From Pseudomonas sp. TMP9 (GTDB lineage Bacteria > Pseudomonadota > Gammaproteobacteria > Pseudomonadales > Pseudomonadaceae), in contig NZ_CP149803.1 of assembly GCF_037943105.1 (NCBI RefSeq), positions 3,390,001 to 3,454,000 of the forward strand: a stretch of DNA of 64,000 nt. The letters are read 5' to 3'. Position 1 is the first letter of the stretch. The number at the start of each line of letters is the position of its first letter. Under the pieces are notes generated by a model. That model was not told where the DNA came from. It ran no database searches and saw only the letters and a program-made list of their open reading frames with translations. Shown here piece after piece: positions 59,623 to 64,000 of this stretch. The translations under genes were made by a program, and so were the position numbers.

Positions 59623-60407
59623 CGGGCGAAGCCATTATCCAAGTGCGTCAACTGGTGAATCGCTTCGGCAGCCAAACGGTGCACCAAAATCTCGATTTAG
59701 ACCTGTATCGCGGTGAAGTACTGGGTGTGGTCGGCGGCTCTGGCACCGGCAAGTCGGTATTACTGCGCAGCATTCTCGGCTTGCGCCGCGCCAATTCCGG
59801 CAGCGTGCGGGTCTTTGGTGAAGAGCTGCTGGATCTGCCGCCTGAGCGCCGCTCGCAACTGGAACGGCGCTTCGGTGTGCTGTATCAACGCGGCGCATTG
59901 TTTTCCTCGCTGACGGTGACGGAAAACATCGCCTTGCCGCTAATCGAGCACGCGGGCCTCAGCCGCACCTCGGCCGAGCGCTTGGCACTGGTCAAGCTGG
60001 CACTGGTCGGCTTGGCGCGTGAAGCCGGTGACAAATACCCCACCGAGCTGTCTGGTGGCATGGTCAAGCGCGCAGCACTGGCCCGCGCCTTGGCGCTGGA
60101 GCCAGAGATTTTGTTTCTCGATGAACCCACCGCCGGGCTTGATCCGATTGGCGCAGCGGCTTTTGACCAACTGATTCTGACCCTGCGCGATGCGCTCGGC
60201 CTCAGCGTGTTTCTGGTCACCCACGACCTCGACACGCTCTACACCATCTGTGATCGGGTGGCGGTGTTAGCGGAACAACGCGTGCTGGTGGCCGACCGCC
60301 TGGACGTGGTGGCCGCCACCGACAACCCATGGATTGACCAATACTTTCACGGCCCGCGCGGACGCGCAGCCGAACAGGCGGCCAACGGCGCGCCAGGGAG
60401 AAGCTAA
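59619..60407 (+). CDS. MlaF-type ABC ATPase
   Basis: This 262-residue ATPase energises the lipid transporter. It has Walker A GGSGTGKS, signature LSGGMVKRAALARAL and Walker B ILFLDEPTAGLDP, with a Q-loop in LYQRGALFSSLTV. The GTG start overlaps the permease stop by four bases, and the next gene begins directly after its stop. Confidence 0.93.
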   Translation: MTGEAIIQVRQLVNRFGSQTVHQNLDLDLYRGEVLGVVGGSGTGKSVLLRSILGLRRANSGSVRVFGEELLDLPPERRSQLERRFGVLYQRGALFSSLTVTENIALPLIEHAGLSRTSAERLALVKLALVGLAREAGDKYPTELSGGMVKRAALARALALEPEILFLDEPTAGLDPIGAAAFDQLILTLRDALGLSVFLVTHDLDTLYTICDRVAVLAEQRVLVADRLDVVAATDNPWIDQYFHGPRGRAAEQAANGAPGRS

Positions 60408-61325
60408 ATGGAACCGCGTGCGCACCACGTGTTGATTGGCCTGTTCACCGTGCTGATGGCAGCGGCCGCGCTGGGCTTTGCGTTGTGGCTGAGCAAGGCC
60501 AGTTCGGAGCAAGAGTGGCGTGACTATGACGTGATCTTCAACGAGGCCGTCAGCGGCTTGTCTCAGGGCAGCGTGGTGCAATACAGCGGCATCAAGGTCG
60601 GTGATGTGATCGACCTGCGCCTAGACCCCAAAGACCCGCGCAAAGTCCGCGCCCATATTCGCGTCAGCGCCAGTACCCCGATCAAGCAAGACACCCGCGC
60701 ACGCCTATCAATCACCGGGATTACCGGCGCCGCGTTGATCCAGCTGCACAGCGGCACCCCAGACAGCCCAATCCTTGCCAGCCAAGGTAACCAACGGGCG
60801 GAAATTATCGCCGACCGCTCGCCGCTGGCACGCTTAATGACCAACGGTGAAGACTTAGTCATCAGCGTCACGCGCCTGCTCGACCGCGCTAACCAACTGT
60901 TCTCCCAAGAGAATGTCGGGCGTATTTCGCGCACCCTGGAAAACATCGAACAAACCAGCGCCAGCGTCGCCGCACAGCGCGATGAGCTGCGCCAGGCGCT
61001 GCAACACATGAGCACAGCCAGCCAGGAAGCTGCCGACCTGATGCGCAACGCCAACCAGCTCATCAGCGGTCAGGGCCGTGACGCGATGGACAGCGCCAGC
61101 CGCCTGATGGCCTCACTGGAACGCAGCAGCAACACCGTCGAACAGTTACTGATAGACAACCGCAGCGCGCTCGATGGCGGCATGCAGGGGATTGGCGAAC
61201 TGGGCCCGACCATCGGCGAACTGCGCGAAACCCTCAGCGCCCTGCGCTCCTTCTCCCGCCGCTTGGAAGAAGACCCTGCCGGCTACCTGCTGCGCAGCGA
61301 CACCATTAAGGAGTTCCAACCATGA
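60408..61325 (+). CDS. MlaD/MCE-family lipid-binding protein
   Basis: This 305-residue membrane-anchored MCE protein has an N-terminal helix (about 8-30), an MCE domain (about 38-120, with SGLSQGSVVQYSGIKVGDV) and a long helical C-terminal region (about 140-290) that may form a coiled-coil tunnel. This is longer than E. coli MlaD. It binds lipid on its way across the periplasm. Its stop overlaps the next gene by four bases. Confidence 0.92.
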   Translation: MEPRAHHVLIGLFTVLMAAAALGFALWLSKASSEQEWRDYDVIFNEAVSGLSQGSVVQYSGIKVGDVIDLRLDPKDPRKVRAHIRVSASTPIKQDTRARLSITGITGAALIQLHSGTPDSPILASQGNQRAEIIADRSPLARLMTNGEDLVISVTRLLDRANQLFSQENVGRISRTLENIEQTSASVAAQRDELRQALQHMSTASQEAADLMRNANQLISGQGRDAMDSASRLMASLERSSNTVEQLLIDNRSALDGGMQGIGELGPTIGELRETLSALRSFSRRLEEDPAGYLLRSDTIKEFQP

Positions 61326-61933
61326 ACCGCCTTCGCCTGCTTGCCGCCGTGGCGCTGATCAGCAGCCTGAGCGCCTGCTCGATATGGCCTAAAAGTCCGG
61401 TTCTGAGCGTTTACCGCCTGCCCGCCACGCACCTGCCTGCGCACACCGGCAGCACCACGTGGACACTGCGGGTGAACACGCCCTACAGCAGCCAACTGCT
61501 CGACAGCACGCGGATTGCCGTGGTGCCGCCGGGCGATCAAGTCAGCGCCTACCAGGGCGTACGCTGGAGCGATCGCGCGCCTCTGCTGCTGCGTGATCGG
61601 CTGATCGACGCCTTCCTTGATGACGGCCGCCTAAGGGCAGTCAGCAGTGATAGCGCACGCCTGCAGGCTGACCTTGAACTGGACGGCGACCTGCGCGCCT
61701 TCCACAGCGAATACCAGAACGGCCAGCCGGTCACGCGCATCCTGTTCGAAGCGCGGCTGGTGCAAAGCGGCACGCTGCGTATCCTCGCCAGCCGGCGCTT
61801 TAACGTCAGTCAAACAGCCCGCGACACGTCAGTACCCGCGGTGGTCAACGCCTTCGGCGAAGCGGGCGACCAACTGGCCCGCGAGGTGCTGGAATGGACG
61901 TTAAGCCAAGGCCAGACAGCACAGCAGCAGTGA
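61322..61933 (+). CDS. ABC transport auxiliary lipoprotein (PqiC-like)
   Basis: This 203-residue outer-membrane lipoprotein has a lipobox ending in Cys19 (LSAC). It belongs to the ABC-type transport auxiliary family (PqiC/YmbA-like), with VYRLPATHLP at the start of the mature domain. It probably docks the MCE tunnel at the outer membrane. It replaces the soluble MlaC of the canonical pathway. Its ATG overlaps the MCE gene stop. Confidence 0.87.
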   Translation: MNRLRLLAAVALISSLSACSIWPKSPVLSVYRLPATHLPAHTGSTTWTLRVNTPYSSQLLDSTRIAVVPPGDQVSAYQGVRWSDRAPLLLRDRLIDAFLDDGRLRAVSSDSARLQADLELDGDLRAFHSEYQNGQPVTRILFEARLVQSGTLRILASRRFNVSQTARDTSVPAVVNAFGEAGDQLAREVLEWTLSQGQTAQQQ

Positions 61934-61968
61934 GCTAACTCCCCTACAACGCACGAGGTAAGGCGACC

Positions 61969-62406
61969 ATGGATAGATTTATGCAAGCAGCCATCGACGA
62001 AGCTCGCCAAGGTCTGGCCGAAGGCGGTATCCCGATTGGTTCAGTGCTGGTGCATAACGGCCAAATTATTGGCCGCGGGCACAACCGACGCGTGCAGCAA
62101 GGCAGCGCCATTCGCCATGGTGAAATGGACGCCTTGGAAAACGCCGGACGGCAGACCGCACAGACTTACCGCGAGTCGGTGCTCTTCACCACCCTCTCGC
62201 CTTGCGCGATGTGCAGTGGAGCCATTCTGTTGTATGGCATTCCTAAAGTGGTCATCGGCGAGAACCAGAGCTTCCTCGGCGAGGAAGCGCTGCTGCGCGA
62301 GCGCGGCGTAAGCCTTGAGGTGCTGCACAACAGCGAATGCCTGCACCTGATGCAGGGCTTTATCGCCGCCCAGCCAACCCTGTGGAACGAAGATATCGGT
62401 GAATAG
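61969..62406 (+). CDS. Cytosine deaminase-like nucleoside deaminase
   Basis: This 145-residue zinc deaminase has zinc ligands His50 (HGE, with catalytic Glu52), Cys79 and Cys82 (SPCAMC). The zinc spacing and the C-terminal EDIGE ending resemble yeast cytosine deaminase Fcy1. Cytosine to uracil conversion is therefore more likely than tRNA editing. It lies 35 bases after the transport operon and converges on recQ with a 3-bp gap. Confidence 0.87.
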   Translation: MDRFMQAAIDEARQGLAEGGIPIGSVLVHNGQIIGRGHNRRVQQGSAIRHGEMDALENAGRQTAQTYRESVLFTTLSPCAMCSGAILLYGIPKVVIGENQSFLGEEALLRERGVSLEVLHNSECLHLMQGFIAAQPTLWNEDIGE

Positions 62407-62409
62407 CCG

Positions 62410-64000
<1,591 letters not shown>

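Overview
The window reads as chromosomal DNA of a Pseudomonas species. The evidence is high-GC coding with short intergenic gaps, a FabY-type ketoacyl synthase, a GAF-domain PtsP, and gene orders that I recall from P. aeruginosa and its relatives: aldehyde dehydrogenase / Tat protein / GMC oxidoreductase / coaD / ferredoxin / ggt; thyA-lgt; ptsP-rppH-HAD; ilvA/rpiA; gcvT-gcvH next to an iron ABC transporter; fabY-cysQ-nudE-yrfG; fdhD-formate dehydrogenase. The species cannot be fixed from the sequence alone. I see no tRNA, rRNA, CRISPR array, insertion sequence, prophage or integrase, so this is mostly core genome. The first and last genes are cut by the window edges.

Layout. 1-6.1 kb: a putative alcohol/aldehyde oxidation set (aldehyde dehydrogenase fragment, Tat-exported lipoprotein-like small subunit, GMC dehydrogenase), then coaD, an Alvin-type ferredoxin and gamma-glutamyltransferase. 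6.1-9.6 kb: two small exported proteins, an acyltransferase, mutM and an HDOD protein. 9.6-15.5 kb: an rRNA methyltransferase, ilvD, a YitT membrane protein, folA and a membrane diguanylate cyclase. 15.6-19.6 kb: an uncharacterised DUF2868 membrane protein / DUF3482 GTPase pair, converging on a GluR0-like ligand-gated channel. 19.6-27.8 kb: thyA-lgt, a TauE/SafE permease, an NRDE protein, ptsP-rppH and a probable histidinol-phosphate phosphatase. 27.8-35.7 kb: repeat-rich intergenic DNA, a small membrane protein, ilvA and rpiA back to back, an orphan GspE-type ATPase and two divergent L,D-transpeptidases.

35.7-45.8 kb: the qmcA-nfeD pair, glycine cleavage gcvT-gcvH, an Fe3+ ABC transporter (binding protein and permease), an acyl-CoA synthetase and FabY. 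45.9-52.4 kb: nudE-cysQ and the divergent yrfG, then a LysR regulator with a good LysR-type operator in front of fdhD and an FdhF/YdeP-type molybdoenzyme. 52.4-58.3 kb: a duplicated glycine-zipper protein, a thioesterase and an iron-dependent alcohol dehydrogenase, a small ORF, a Baeyer-Villiger-type monooxygenase, a methyltransferase and a cupin. 58.4-64 kb: an Mla/Pqi-like lipid transport operon with a STAS-fused permease, a yeast-like cytosine deaminase and the C-terminal part of a RecQ helicase.

The best candidates for undescribed biology are the DUF2868/DUF3482 pair beside the GluR0-like channel, the variant Mla-like operon, the LysR-fdhD-fdhF unit with its operator, and several non-coding structures. 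These structures are a ~117-nt palindrome at 1.7 kb, a dispersed REP-like family, one REP copy flanked by a duplicated gene end at 33 kb, and a large inverted repeat before the iron-transport genes.
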